Assembly (NCBI RefSeq): GCF_963676485.1 | Contig: NZ_OY781114.1 | Location: 1,116,001 to 1,180,000 of the forward strand | Length of the DNA: 64,000 bases | Source: an uncultured Cohaesibacter sp. | Lineage (GTDB): Bacteria > Pseudomonadota > Alphaproteobacteria > Rhizobiales > Cohaesibacteraceae | Reading direction: 5' to 3' | In this document: one piece after another, positions 19,970 to 28,363 of the stretch | Numbering within the stretch: the stretch's first letter is position 1 | How the letters are laid out: each line of letters opens with the position of its first letter | Program-made: the position numbers and the translations under genes | The notes under the pieces: generated by a model | Told to the model about the DNA's origin: nothing | The model's input: the letters and a program-made list of their open reading frames with translations, nothing else | The model's database searches: none

Positions 19970-20833
19970 TCATGGGGCGATAACCTCGCCCTGCCCGACA
20001 AAGGCAACCTCTCCGGCAACGGTGATCCGTTCCACATTCTCCGATGTACCATAGGGGGTTACGATGATCTCGCTTGGCCGTCCCATAAAATGGCCTTGTT
20101 TGAGGGAAAAGCACTCGCTTGCTTGTGCAAGCCCATGTTTCAACGCATAGGCACCAACGACGCCCGCCGCACTGCCGGTGGCAACATCTTCAAGCACACC
20201 GTCATTGTCCCAGTGTCTCCCCTCAAAAGTGCCTATGTCGAAAAGATAAGCGAAGTCGGCCCCAAGCCGCTTCAATTTTTCCTCAAGATCCGGCACTGTG
20301 ATGTGCGCATCGGCCAAGCCACCATTCACCGGTATGATAAGGTATTTAAGACCTGTGGAAATGACCTCTAAAGGCAGGTCTGATATAGTATTCAGGTTGA
20401 AAGCATGGGCGAATTCCTGCTTCCCATCGACAATGCCCAGCATTTCGGGTCGCCCTTGGTCCAGCGTGCCGAAATAGCGGCCATCACGATAGTCCGTCGT
20501 GATTGGCACCCCTCGCCCGCCTTTAAGTTCAATGGTCCAGTTCCGTTTTGCGTCCGAGCCCGATTGTTTGTGCAAGGCGCAAGCTGCGCCGATGATGGGA
20601 TGACCGGCGAATGGAAGCTCCTGCTGCAAATCAAAAACCCGAGCAGATATCCGGCAATCCGTTTCTTGCAGGAAAATTGATTCAAAGTGCCGAAGCTCTT
20701 GTGTGATGGTAAGCATCTGCTCGCCGCTCAGCCCCTCGCTTTGGGTGAACACCGCAAGACTATTGCCCGCATAGGGAGCACTCGCAAAAACATCACAATG
20801 GATAAAGTTGAAGGTTTGATTGTTTAATGGCAT
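19970..20833 (-). CDS. PhzF family isomerase/epimerase-like protein
   Basis: A 287-residue protein of the PhzF/diaminopimelate-epimerase fold. The N-terminal FNFIHCDVFASAPYAGNSLAVF matches the family start. A Glu in the RHFESIFL segment lies where the catalytic acid sits in PhzF. The second lobe carries VATGSAAGVVGAYALKHG. PhzF itself isomerises a chorismate-derived dihydro acid in phenazine synthesis, but most family members have unknown substrates, and no other phenazine gene is present. ATG 20833 follows AGG. It is divergent from an ArsR-type regulator 31 bases away, which probably controls it. Confidence 0.87.
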   Translation of the reverse strand: MPLNNQTFNFIHCDVFASAPYAGNSLAVFTQSEGLSGEQMLTITQELRHFESIFLQETDCRISARVFDLQQELPFAGHPIIGAACALHKQSGSDAKRNWTIELKGGRGVPITTDYRDGRYFGTLDQGRPEMLGIVDGKQEFAHAFNLNTISDLPLEVISTGLKYLIIPVNGGLADAHITVPDLEEKLKRLGADFAYLFDIGTFEGRHWDNDGVLEDVATGSAAGVVGAYALKHGLAQASECFSLKQGHFMGRPSEIIVTPYGTSENVERITVAGEVAFVGQGEVIAP

Positions 20834-20864
20834 AAGGAACCTGCATAGACGAGAGTAAATATAG

Positions 20865-21215
20865 ATGGATAGCTATATAGATAGAAGCCACGAGTCAATA
20901 GCGCGCGGTCTCAGTGCCATTGCGAATGAAAATCGCCTGCGCATTCTCCATTGGTTGGCAGATCCCGAACGCCATTTTCCGCCGCAGATGGATGGTGATT
21001 TGATCGATGATGGCGTCTGCGTTGGCTTCATCACTGAGAAAATTGGCCTCAAACAGCCAACCGTGACCAATCATATGAAAGTGCTGCAAGAGGCGGGGAT
21101 CGTAGAGAGCAGGAAAATTAAAAACTGGGTGTTCTACAAATTGAAGAAAGAGCGGATTGGCCAAATTCTTGGGGACGTAGCCTTATTGATGCAAAGCGAA
21201 GCTCCGAACCAATAG
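20865..21215 (+). CDS. ArsR family winged-helix regulator
   Basis: A 116-residue helix-turn-helix repressor of the ArsR/SmtB fold (GLSAIANENRLRILHWLADPERHFPP, then the recognition region IGLKQPTVTNHMKVLQEAGIVESRKIKNWVFYKL). The metal-binding cysteine pair of ArsR (CxC) is not obvious, so a non-metal ligand is possible. Start ATG 20865 has a weak ribosome site. An inverted repeat, ATATAG (20859-20864) and CTATAT (20873-20878), spans the start codon and may be its operator. It is divergent from the PhzF gene, so joint control is likely. Confidence 0.85.
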   Translation: MDSYIDRSHESIARGLSAIANENRLRILHWLADPERHFPPQMDGDLIDDGVCVGFITEKIGLKQPTVTNHMKVLQEAGIVESRKIKNWVFYKLKKERIGQILGDVALLMQSEAPNQ

Positions 21216-21473
21216 GCTATATGCTCGCTGCGCTCACGATTCCCCCTTGGTGAATTCAACGAAGCTTTGCGCGCCAGTCTTCAAGCAATGGGGGTGCCAT
21301 CGGCCGATGTCGATCGATGGCTTGGCCTTCTGGTCGACTATACGCATGGCTTTGCCGTTTCGGAGGCAGCCGCGCAAGGAAAGCCCCATGCCGACGCCCT
21401 TCAGCACGCTTACCAGCAAAATATCCGCCTTCTCACGGATTTAGCAAAGCAAGCATCACAAGGGCAGGCATGA
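21216..21473 (+). pseudogene. C-terminal remnant of a TetR family regulator
   Basis: The frame encodes a fragment resembling the C-terminal ligand domain of TetR regulators (GEFNEALRASLQAMG, then DRWLGLLVDYTHGFAVSEA). The helix-turn-helix is absent: upstream an in-frame stop follows directly and the ArsR gene ends there. A TTG at 21267 could start a 68-residue peptide, but a regulator without its DNA-binding half is unlikely to work. I read it as a decayed gene left by a deletion next to the ArsR gene. Confidence 0.5.
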
Positions 21474-21593
21474 TCGCTCGCCCGGAAAGCTGGATGCTCC
21501 CTTCGCTTGCGCTTCTCTGCTTCTGTGCGTGCGTCGTCACGCTGGTTGTGCTTGCGCAGAATAGTTTTACGATCCCTCAGAAAGGACAGTATA

Positions 21594-22130
21594 TTGCACG
21601 ATAAATTCATATTGCTGACAGGTTGTTCAGGTGGTGGAAAATCAACCCTTTTAAGCGTCTTGGCCGAACGTGGATTTGCAACCGTGTCAGAGCCGGGTCG
21701 GCGTATCGTCGCTGATGAATTGGCAGGTGATGGGAAAGCACTACCATGGGTTGATATGAAAGCTTTCGCCCTCCGAGCCATTGAAGTTGCGAAGTCCGAC
21801 CTGGAAGCCGCGCAGCATCTTGATGGCCCTGTTTTCTTTGATCGGGGGCTGATTGATGCGGCGGTTGCTCTAGAGCAGTCCGGCGGACAAACGACAAGAG
21901 AAACACTTGGCAAAAATCTGCCCTATGCGAAGCGTGTCTTCATGGTCCCGCCATGGCAAGAGCTTTTCGTCGGAGATGCAGATCGTAGACATGACTTTGA
22001 TGCGGCGGTCCAGGAGCATCACAATATTGTCCGTACATTGGATAACCTGGGCTATATCAGGAATATGCTACCCAAGATATCGGTGAACGAGCGCGCTGAT
22101 ATCGTCTTGCGGGACTGTGGAGCGCTATAG
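21594..22130 (+). CDS. P-loop NTPase (AAA_28-like)
   Basis: A 178-residue nucleotide-binding protein. It has Walker A GCSGGGKSTLL near the start, SEPGRRIVADEL in a kinase-like position, a Walker B-like DGPVFFDRGLIDAA and a late RRHDFDAAVQEHHNIV helix. This resembles the AAA_28 or predicted ATPase/kinase family found singly in proteobacterial genomes, of unknown substrate. The frame opens at 21507, but TTG 21594 with AAAGGA seven bases before it gives a start directly ahead of the P-loop. The gene sits between a TetR remnant and a toxin-antitoxin pair, and codes on the opposite strand to the latter. Confidence 0.75.
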   Translation: MHDKFILLTGCSGGGKSTLLSVLAERGFATVSEPGRRIVADELAGDGKALPWVDMKAFALRAIEVAKSDLEAAQHLDGPVFFDRGLIDAAVALEQSGGQTTRETLGKNLPYAKRVFMVPPWQELFVGDADRRHDFDAAVQEHHNIVRTLDNLGYIRNMLPKISVNERADIVLRDCGAL

Positions 22131-22240
22131 GTCTGTGCTCGCTCTGACCGGGAGCGCAGGGAAAGGGCAGCGGCAGCTTAGCCCGATCCTCGAACACTTT
22201 GGCCCATTGATGGGGTGAGATACGCCACCTCCAGCCTATT

Positions 22241-22945
22241 TCATTGATTTTCTGAGATGGATGGATCCCGCTCACCGTCCCACGCCAATGTCCATTTGGA
22301 TCCCTGACGAATATTCTGGATGATGTTGGGGCGGAAAGCTGCAAGGCAGCTGCCATCTGCGCGAACCGAAGGGTAGAGAATGCCATTGGAGTGGGCATCA
22401 AGCAGGTTGGCTGCAAGCAACTGTGCCTTTGGATAGGCGATCCCGGGATCTCTGTCGAAGATAACATGATCTACAAAACCGCGTAGATCATGCATTCGGG
22501 TGACAAAGGAGGCGAGAAGTTCACGGTAGGCAGTGACATTCTCATAGACACCGACCGCATCAAGCTCTTGTGTCAAATGCCAAGAGACCTCGGCCAACGC
22601 AGTGTGCTGGGCACCCGCGCCCCAAGTGGCATACCAGGCACCGCGATTGACATCGTTGAAACGATTTCCGGTCGGGCGGGTATAGCAAAAAGCGGCGTTG
22701 ACGTAAGACCAGCCATAGCCGTGCCGTTCGGTAAGAAGCTCCATTGGATCAACACCCGGAGGGACTTGCACTGGCAACCCGCACCGCGCCGAGGTCAATC
22801 CTTCGAGGTTGGCAAGGAGATCCAACTCGCTCTCATCATCAACCAATGGGGCCATAGCAGGCTCGTCTATATAGGCCGTTGCAATCAGCCGGATACTGTC
22901 TGCCTCATTGAAGGTAACAAGGGGTATATCATCAATTGCAATCAC
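22241..22945 (-). CDS. RES domain toxin (NAD+ phosphorylase family)
   Basis: A 234-residue protein with the RES fold. The family Arg lies in GNRFNDVNRGAWYA (about residue 94) and the family Glu in ALAEVSWHL (about residue 119). RES toxins of RES-Xre modules degrade NAD+ and arrest growth. The gene overlaps the upstream antitoxin by four bases (GTGA, GTG start 22945), so translation is coupled. This is the typical order of the family: antitoxin first, toxin second. Confidence 0.9.
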   Translation of the reverse strand: MIAIDDIPLVTFNEADSIRLIATAYIDEPAMAPLVDDESELDLLANLEGLTSARCGLPVQVPPGVDPMELLTERHGYGWSYVNAAFCYTRPTGNRFNDVNRGAWYATWGAGAQHTALAEVSWHLTQELDAVGVYENVTAYRELLASFVTRMHDLRGFVDHVIFDRDPGIAYPKAQLLAANLLDAHSNGILYPSVRADGSCLAAFRPNIIQNIRQGSKWTLAWDGERDPSISENQ

Positions 22946-23358
22946 AGCCCACCTCTCAGGGCGTCAATATGCTGGCGAACCCGCATCATGGCCGGAATTC
23001 CACCTGCCATCATGTAGACGACGGGACTCTGATTGGCGAAGTGCGGACCGCTATTTTCCATTTTCGGCCAACCATAAGTCAGTGGGCCATTGAATAGCAG
23101 GCGCAGTCCTTTGAAAATTCCAACGAGCAGACTGGCGCGCGTTACCTTGTCCTGATCAAGTTTGCCGCGGTATGTGCCTGCTTTCATCCTGCTCCAGGTG
23201 GCTGGCGGCACATCAAATAAAGTGGCAGCTTCCGCATTGGACAGGTTCCACGCATCTGCGACACGGGTGATGGCTTTGACAATGACCGCGATTTGTTTCC
23301 GCTCATTGATCGGAACAATGCGGTCAATTTCATTTGTTTGTCTTGTTGCAAGAGCCAT
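22942..23358 (-). CDS. Xre/MbcA/ParS-type antitoxin of a RES module
   Basis: A 138-residue antitoxin with an N-terminal Xre-like DNA-binding region (AWNLSNAEAATLFDVPPATWSRMKAG) and a C-terminal toxin-binding DUF2384 domain (TRASLLVGIFKGLRLLFNGPLTYGWPK). It should neutralise the RES toxin by blocking its active site and repress its own promoter. ATG 23358 with AGGAAG five bases before it is better than the upstream ATG at 23370. Two palindromes sit directly upstream. Confidence 0.88.
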   Translation of the reverse strand: MALATRQTNEIDRIVPINERKQIAVIVKAITRVADAWNLSNAEAATLFDVPPATWSRMKAGTYRGKLDQDKVTRASLLVGIFKGLRLLFNGPLTYGWPKMENSGPHFANQSPVVYMMAGGIPAMMRVRQHIDALRGGL

Positions 23359-23366
23359 AATCTTCC

Positions 23367-23398
23367 TCATATGATATTATCCATCTTATCATATGATA
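23367..23398. promoter_or_regulatory. Paired palindromic operators of the RES-Xre module
   Basis: TCATATGA occurs at 23367-23374 and again at 23389-23396, inside the 12-base palindrome TATCATATGATA at 23387-23398. The centres are 22 bases apart, about two helical turns. This suits cooperative binding by antitoxin dimers. The rest of the gap to 23677 holds nothing I can support. Confidence 0.7.
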
Positions 23399-23677
23399 CA
23401 CCCATAACAAGAAATTTCTCGCCTCTCTTTCAGACTGGGTGCTTTCAGAAGGCACAAAAGCCCCCTTGCGGATTTTTTAAATATCCCGCTCATCCTTCCA
23501 GTACCAAATGCACCGTCAAATCTTGTTGGTGCTGGAGCTGCGCTCTCTGGGAGAATGGTTTGCTGCTTGGTGGCATGCACACTGACGGATTGGCTTTTGA
23601 GCCTTGTCGATCCTTCCTCTGCAACGAGGCGAAAGTAAGGGACGGCCTTGTCTTCCGGCCCCCCTTCCATCGTGTCG

Positions 23678-24718
23678 TCAGAAACGGGTGATCACGGTGG
23701 CTCCGATCGACAGGAAACTGTCCATGGTCGTCAGCGCCTCGGGTGCCTCCGCAAGGCTGATTTCCTTTCCAACCAGACGAGCGGGATCAAGCTTGCCGGA
23801 TTGGACCATAGCCAGCATCGCATCATAACGATGGGCCTGCATGCCGTGAGAACCCAATATTTCCAGCTCCTGACCGATAATCTTGGCCATGGGGACTTGC
23901 GGGGTCGCGTGGTCTGCCAACATCAGCCCGACCTGCACATGCTTACCACGTCGGCGCAAATTCTTGATTGAATTGAAGCATGTTATCGGATTGCCCAGCG
24001 CATCAAGAGATACATGCACGCCACCTTTTGAGATCTCCATGACCGCTTCAGAAACATCGGCCACCGCAGTGCTGTTAATAGCTGCAACAGCCCCCATCTC
24101 TTTTGCCAAAGCGAGCTTCTTGTCATCGATATCGACTGCAATGACATTGGCGCCCACAGCATTGGCAATCATCACGGCAGACAAACCTACGCCGCCACAG
24201 CCATGCACGGCGAGCCACTGACCGGCAGACGTCTTGCCCTGATCAACAACTGCGCGAAAGGATGTGGCAAAGCGGCAGCCAAGGCTGGCTGCGGTGGCAA
24301 AGCTCATATCTTCGGGCAGAGCAATGACATTGAGGTCAGCCTGATGAATGGCAACATATTCGGCAAAAGATCCCCAATGGGTGAAGCCGGGTTGTTCCTG
24401 ATGGCTGCAAACCTGCTGGTTACCCGAATGGCATTCCGGACAAGCGCCGCAGCCACAAATGAAGGGCACGGTTACCCGGTCTCCAACCTTCCAGTTGCGC
24501 ACATCCTTGCCAATAGCAGCAACGACACCAGCCAATTCATGCCCGGGCACATGGGGCAGTTCGATATCCGGATCATGCCCCATCCAGCCATGCCAATCGC
24601 TACGGCAGACACCGGTCGCCTCCACCTTGATCACGATCCCATGCGTCTCAGGGACCGGGTCTTTCAGGGTAACAATTTTCGGGGTTTCACAAAATTGCTC
24701 ATACAGGACAGCTTTCAT
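23678..24718 (-). CDS. Zinc-dependent alcohol dehydrogenase family protein
   Basis: A 346-residue medium-chain dehydrogenase. The GroES-like half carries the catalytic zinc ligands ([16 protein letters not shown]) and a structural zinc loop with four cysteines ([17 protein letters not shown]). The NAD-binding half has [22 protein letters not shown] 24718 begins the common MKAVLYEQF start. It is divergent from an Lrp-type regulator 140 bases away, a likely controller. The substrate is unknown, though a related primary or secondary alcohol dehydrogenase is expected. It is not part of the sugar-acid locus, which has its own zinc dehydrogenase at 35136. Confidence 0.9.
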   Translation of the reverse strand: MKAVLYEQFCETPKIVTLKDPVPETHGIVIKVEATGVCRSDWHGWMGHDPDIELPHVPGHELAGVVAAIGKDVRNWKVGDRVTVPFICGCGACPECHSGNQQVCSHQEQPGFTHWGSFAEYVAIHQADLNVIALPEDMSFATAASLGCRFATSFRAVVDQGKTSAGQWLAVHGCGGVGLSAVMIANAVGANVIAVDIDDKKLALAKEMGAVAAINSTAVADVSEAVMEISKGGVHVSLDALGNPITCFNSIKNLRRRGKHVQVGLMLADHATPQVPMAKIIGQELEILGSHGMQAHRYDAMLAMVQSGKLDPARLVGKEISLAEAPEALTTMDSFLSIGATVITRF

Positions 24719-24858
24719 CGCCGAACTTCCTCAACTGTAATATGTCTTCCTGTCACCTTACCCATTTTATCCGCAAGAATCTTGCCATTCTTGTTTTCTT
24801 CTTAGAAGATAGAGGCATAATCTCCTCATAATTGACAGAATAGAGAAAGGGTCTGCCC

Positions 24859-25326
24859 ATGATCGAAATGGACAAAGTGAATATGGAAATTCTCGACCAG
24901 TTGCAGCGCGACGGGCGGATGTCCAACGCCAAACTCGCCGATCATCTGCGCATGAGCGAGACCCCTTGCTGGCGGCGCCTTAAAAAACTGGAAGAAAGTG
25001 GCGTGATCGAGAGTTATCAGGCCAATCTCAACCGCCGCAAAATCGGGCTTGGCGTCATGGCCTTTGTCCAGCTGCGCTGCTCTGACCATAGTCAGGATGC
25101 AACATGCGCGTTTCAACGCATCATTGATGATAGCCCGAATATTCTCTCCTGCCACAACACAACGGGCGATGATGACTTTCTGCTCGTGATCGTCGCCAAG
25201 GATCTGGATGATTATAGCGCCTTTGTCGACCACGTGCTGCGCAAGCTTCCCGGGGTAGCGAGCATACGCTCAAACCTTTCCCTAAAGGAGATGAAAGCCT
25301 CCAGCCGCCTCCCTATTCTACTCTGA
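24859..25326 (+). CDS. Lrp/AsnC family transcriptional regulator
   Basis: A 155-residue protein with an N-terminal winged helix (NMEILDQLQRDGRMSNAKLADHLRMSETPCWRRLKKLEESGVIESYQA) and a C-terminal ligand-binding RAM domain (GLGVMAFVQLRC, later CHNTTGDDDFLLVIVAKDL). Lrp-like regulators sense amino acids and wrap DNA as octamers. ATG 24859 lies seven bases after AAAGGG. It is divergent from the alcohol dehydrogenase gene, which it may regulate. Confidence 0.92.
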   Translation: MIEMDKVNMEILDQLQRDGRMSNAKLADHLRMSETPCWRRLKKLEESGVIESYQANLNRRKIGLGVMAFVQLRCSDHSQDATCAFQRIIDDSPNILSCHNTTGDDDFLLVIVAKDLDDYSAFVDHVLRKLPGVASIRSNLSLKEMKASSRLPILL

Positions 25327-25546
25327 CCGTATCTTGCATAAGCCTGGCTGGCATCAAATCGCGACTCGCCTGCCTCTTTCCTCCCCCGCCCCCAAGAAAA
25401 TGGCGCAAAAGAGGGGTCAATTGAGCGCTTGATAAGTTAATCATAAAATTCAATTCAGTTTGTAGAAGTCCCTCAAAAGAAGTAACTTTACTTATACCCA
25501 AAATCCACCAATCCCTTTTCTGCATGCATTTTCCAAAGGCTGCCTC

Positions 25547-27577
25547 ATGAGCAAGATGCAATATCGACCAGAGATTGACGGCTTCCGGGCCATCGCCGTC
25601 TTGTCAGTTGTCATCTTTCATTCAGGATTGGGGATCTTGAAGGGAGGATTTCTGGGGGTTGATCTCTTTTTTGTCATCAGTGGCTATCTCATCACCCGGA
25701 TCCTGATCAGCGATCTGGAAAGCGGCACTTTCAGCATTATCACTTTCTATGAAAGGCGCATTCGGCGCATTATGCCCGCCCTGTTTGTGATGCTTGCGCT
25801 CAGCTTCATAGCCGCATGGTATCTGATGAGCCCGATCCATATGGAAGGCCTTTCGCGCAGCATGGTGGCCGTCGCGACCTTCACCTCCAACATCCTGTTC
25901 TGGCAAGAATCCGGTTATTTTGACACTGCATCGGAACTTCGGCCCCTGTTACACACGTGGAGCCTAGCGGTTGAAGAGCAATTTTACATTTTCTTCCCGC
26001 TCTTTCTGATGATCGCATGGCGCTTTGGCAGAAAAGTCACTTTGTCCCTGTTGGTGCTTGCCTTCGTGATTAGCCTGGCGCTTGCCCAATGGGGCATAGA
26101 GAACAAGCCCGTTGCGGCCTTTTACCTGATGCCGACGCGCGCTTGGGAGCTTCTGGTTGGTGCCTTCGCGGCCTTTGCTGCGCTGCATATGGAGAAAAGG
26201 CAGATCGTGCCTGCTCTTCTCGTCCGTAATCTGCTCAGTGGCATCGGGCTAGCCGCTGTTGGTGCTTCTATCCTGCTTTTTGATTCAAAGACGGCCATTC
26301 CGAGCTTTCCGGCTTTGCTGCCGACGATTGGCACAGCGCTTCTTATTCTCTTTGCGACGCAAGGCACTATGGTCAATCGCCTTTTGCGCATCAAAATACT
26401 CGTCGGCATCGGGCTTATCAGCTACAGCGCCTATCTGTTTCACCAGCCTCTTCTGGCATTTGCCCGCTATCGAAGCCTGCATGAATTGAGCAGCACAGTC
26501 TCCATCTTTCTTTGCGTCTCGACATTCCTCTGGGCCTATCTCAGCTGGCGCTATATCGAGCAGCCTTTCCGAAATCGCAAGCTCATCGTCCGCAAGGTTG
26601 TTTTCCCTCTGGGTGCAGCCGCGACCGCGATGCTCATTGTCTCGGGCGTCTGGAACATCCGCAATGACGGGGCCAATGCCAACAATGATACAAAAATTGC
26701 GTCGGCAAGCACCTATGATGCCTGCCACTTTCATCATCAGGCCATCGAGCTGAGCATGGACTACTGCAAGGCGTCTCTGGACTATGACAAATATTATGTC
26801 CTGATTGGCGACAGCCACGCGATGGTCTATTTTGTGGAACTCAAGAAAACCCTTGCGGATGAGGGCTATGGCCTGATTGCCTTCACAAAGGATACCCTCT
26901 ACCCGATTGCAGGAACCTATCGGGAAGGCATGCCAGACAATGAAAGCCGGATGGCCTTTCTGGATAGCGCCTATGATTTTGTCACGCATGATGCACATGT
27001 CGAAGGTGTATTTGTAGCTGCACGATGGGCGGCGCATATTGAAGGCGGCGCCTTCCAGCGGCCCGATGGTCTGATGGATGACCACCCCTTTTCCCACACC
27101 CGCATCGCCCAGAGAGCCGATGCAGATACCACGCAGCAATCCGATCTGCTTACCTATTCAGCAAACTTCCTTGCCAAGGTTGCGCAGAAGCGGCCCGTAA
27201 CACTCTTCGGCCCTGTACCAGAAGTCGGGGTGGATGTGCCCAGAGCGTTGTTGCTGGATCAATCCCTGTTGAATTATCCGGTTGCCTGGTATGATGACAG
27301 GGAGAAAAATGTGCTTGAGCTGTTTCGCATGGCACGCGATGAAAGCCCCAATATCTCGGTTGTTAATGTCCGGGACGTCTTTTGCAAAAATGCCGCGGGG
27401 GTTTGCATTCAGGAACAGAATGGTCAGTCGCTCTATCTCGATGATGACCATCTCAGCCTGACCGGTGCCAAGCTCGTCATGTCCCGCATAACCAAGCAGC
27501 TCGAAGAGAAACACAAACTCTCACAAGCAGAGCCTGGTCGCACCATGACCAAGGTATCAAAATCTCAGGGTAGCTAA
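25547..27577 (+). CDS. OafA/YrhL-type membrane acyltransferase with SGNH domain
   Basis: A 676-residue integral membrane enzyme that O-acetylates extracellular sugars such as lipopolysaccharide or peptidoglycan. The N-terminal acyltransferase-3 domain (about residues 4-370) begins YRPEIDGFRAIAVLSVVIFHSG, carries the family His and about ten membrane helices, and ends with RYIEQPFRNRK. The C-terminal SGNH hydrolase domain (about 390-660) has GDSHAMVY (catalytic Ser) and a DDDHLSLTGA motif (Asp and His). ATG 25547 has AAAGG upstream. It is followed by a strong terminator, so it is a single-gene unit. The acceptor polysaccharide is not identifiable here. Confidence 0.92.
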   Translation: MSKMQYRPEIDGFRAIAVLSVVIFHSGLGILKGGFLGVDLFFVISGYLITRILISDLESGTFSIITFYERRIRRIMPALFVMLALSFIAAWYLMSPIHMEGLSRSMVAVATFTSNILFWQESGYFDTASELRPLLHTWSLAVEEQFYIFFPLFLMIAWRFGRKVTLSLLVLAFVISLALAQWGIENKPVAAFYLMPTRAWELLVGAFAAFAALHMEKRQIVPALLVRNLLSGIGLAAVGASILLFDSKTAIPSFPALLPTIGTALLILFATQGTMVNRLLRIKILVGIGLISYSAYLFHQPLLAFARYRSLHELSSTVSIFLCVSTFLWAYLSWRYIEQPFRNRKLIVRKVVFPLGAAATAMLIVSGVWNIRNDGANANNDTKIASASTYDACHFHHQAIELSMDYCKASLDYDKYYVLIGDSHAMVYFVELKKTLADEGYGLIAFTKDTLYPIAGTYREGMPDNESRMAFLDSAYDFVTHDAHVEGVFVAARWAAHIEGGAFQRPDGLMDDHPFSHTRIAQRADADTTQQSDLLTYSANFLAKVAQKRPVTLFGPVPEVGVDVPRALLLDQSLLNYPVAWYDDREKNVLELFRMARDESPNISVVNVRDVFCKNAAGVCIQEQNGQSLYLDDDHLSLTGAKLVMSRITKQLEEKHKLSQAEPGRTMTKVSKSQGS

Positions 27578-27617
27578 ATCTTCAAGGGGCGTCTTCTGCG
27601 CTTAGTCTGTGTCAATG

Positions 27618-27657
27618 CACCTTTGTAATTATTTTACAAAGGTGGCGCTTTTGCTTT
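27618..27657 (+). terminator. Rho-independent terminator after the acyltransferase gene
   Basis: CACCTTTGTAA (27618-27628) pairs perfectly with TTACAAAGGTG (27634-27644) around a five-base loop, followed by a T-rich run. It lies 40 bases past the acyltransferase stop codon. Confidence 0.8.
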
Positions 27658-27926
27658 TCATATATTTTCCGAAATTTTCATCATATTGAGAATAATCCAC
27701 AAACCCTATCAAACTATCCAAATAAAATATTCTTAAAAACCCCCAAAATGAGATTTTCCATCCATACAGAGAAAAATTCGAACCCTTGGTGCATCATTTT
27801 TTCTTTCCTGCGTCCCTGAAGAGAGCGTGGCTCTGGAATCTCTTCATGGGCAGGAATATATATGCTAAAATAAACCTCAATACCGGAATGTATCTTTCTC
27901 AACTCCTGCCAAGATAGGAACGGAAA

Positions 27927-28100
27927 ATGAGATATTTGAGCCACAACGAAATCAACCACGCTCTTGTACGCGGCCATTTTGAGCGCTCAAAACAATTCCA
28001 CTCGCTGCTGTCCCGTTTGTTCAGAAGTAACGAGACATCTGCAGCGCGGCGCTCTTCCAAACATCGCACACCGGTCAAATCGCGCACCGTTTCGGCCTGA
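27927..28100 (+). CDS. Small basic protein, 57 residues
   Basis: A short open frame with an AGGAA ribosome site six bases before ATG 27927, ending at TGA 28098-28100. The product begins MRYLSHNEINHALVRGHF and is rich in Arg, Ser and His, with no membrane segment. The segment RGHFERSKQFHSLLSRLFR resembles the RSRA(x)H..L.RLF motif of small conserved proteins often seen in alphaproteobacterial genomes near respiratory or stress genes; this match is from memory and weak. No long gene overlaps it, and it is the only plausible coding unit in a 786-base gap. Confidence 0.55.
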   Translation: MRYLSHNEINHALVRGHFERSKQFHSLLSRLFRSNETSAARRSSKHRTPVKSRTVSA

Positions 28101-28363
28101 TTGGAATAGAGCGCTTCTCTGATCTGAGACGACCGACAACACAGAAATAGATGGGGTGACCGTTTACCGCTCGGTTATCCCTTTTCTTTTGCGGTTTCAG
28201 ATGGTCCCCCCTAACCATACCCCTTGCTAAGACAGCCTTTTATGGGCGCAAGAGGGGAGAGATCTCTCCCCTATCCTTACTCCTCTATATGCTCTGGATT
28301 GACGGCGTGTTTGAGACATAGCCCAAATATTCAACTCACCTGTCGTGCCCTCGACAAAGGAGA
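28101..28363. other. Intergenic gap with a 20-base palindrome
   Basis: No gene is visible in this stretch. The perfect palindrome AGGGGAGAGATCTCTCCCCT lies at 28253-28272, downstream of the long minus-strand catabolic operon. It could act as a transcript-end hairpin or a protein-binding site. No T tract is present. Confidence 0.45.

Noticed and set aside
21471-21604. 44-codon frame with a hydrophobic stretch
   Set aside because: It overlaps the start of the P-loop NTPase gene and the ribosome site is weak.
23389-23670. 93-codon minus-strand frame upstream of the RES-Xre promoter
   Set aside because: Composition is not protein-like, and it overlaps the operator region of the module.
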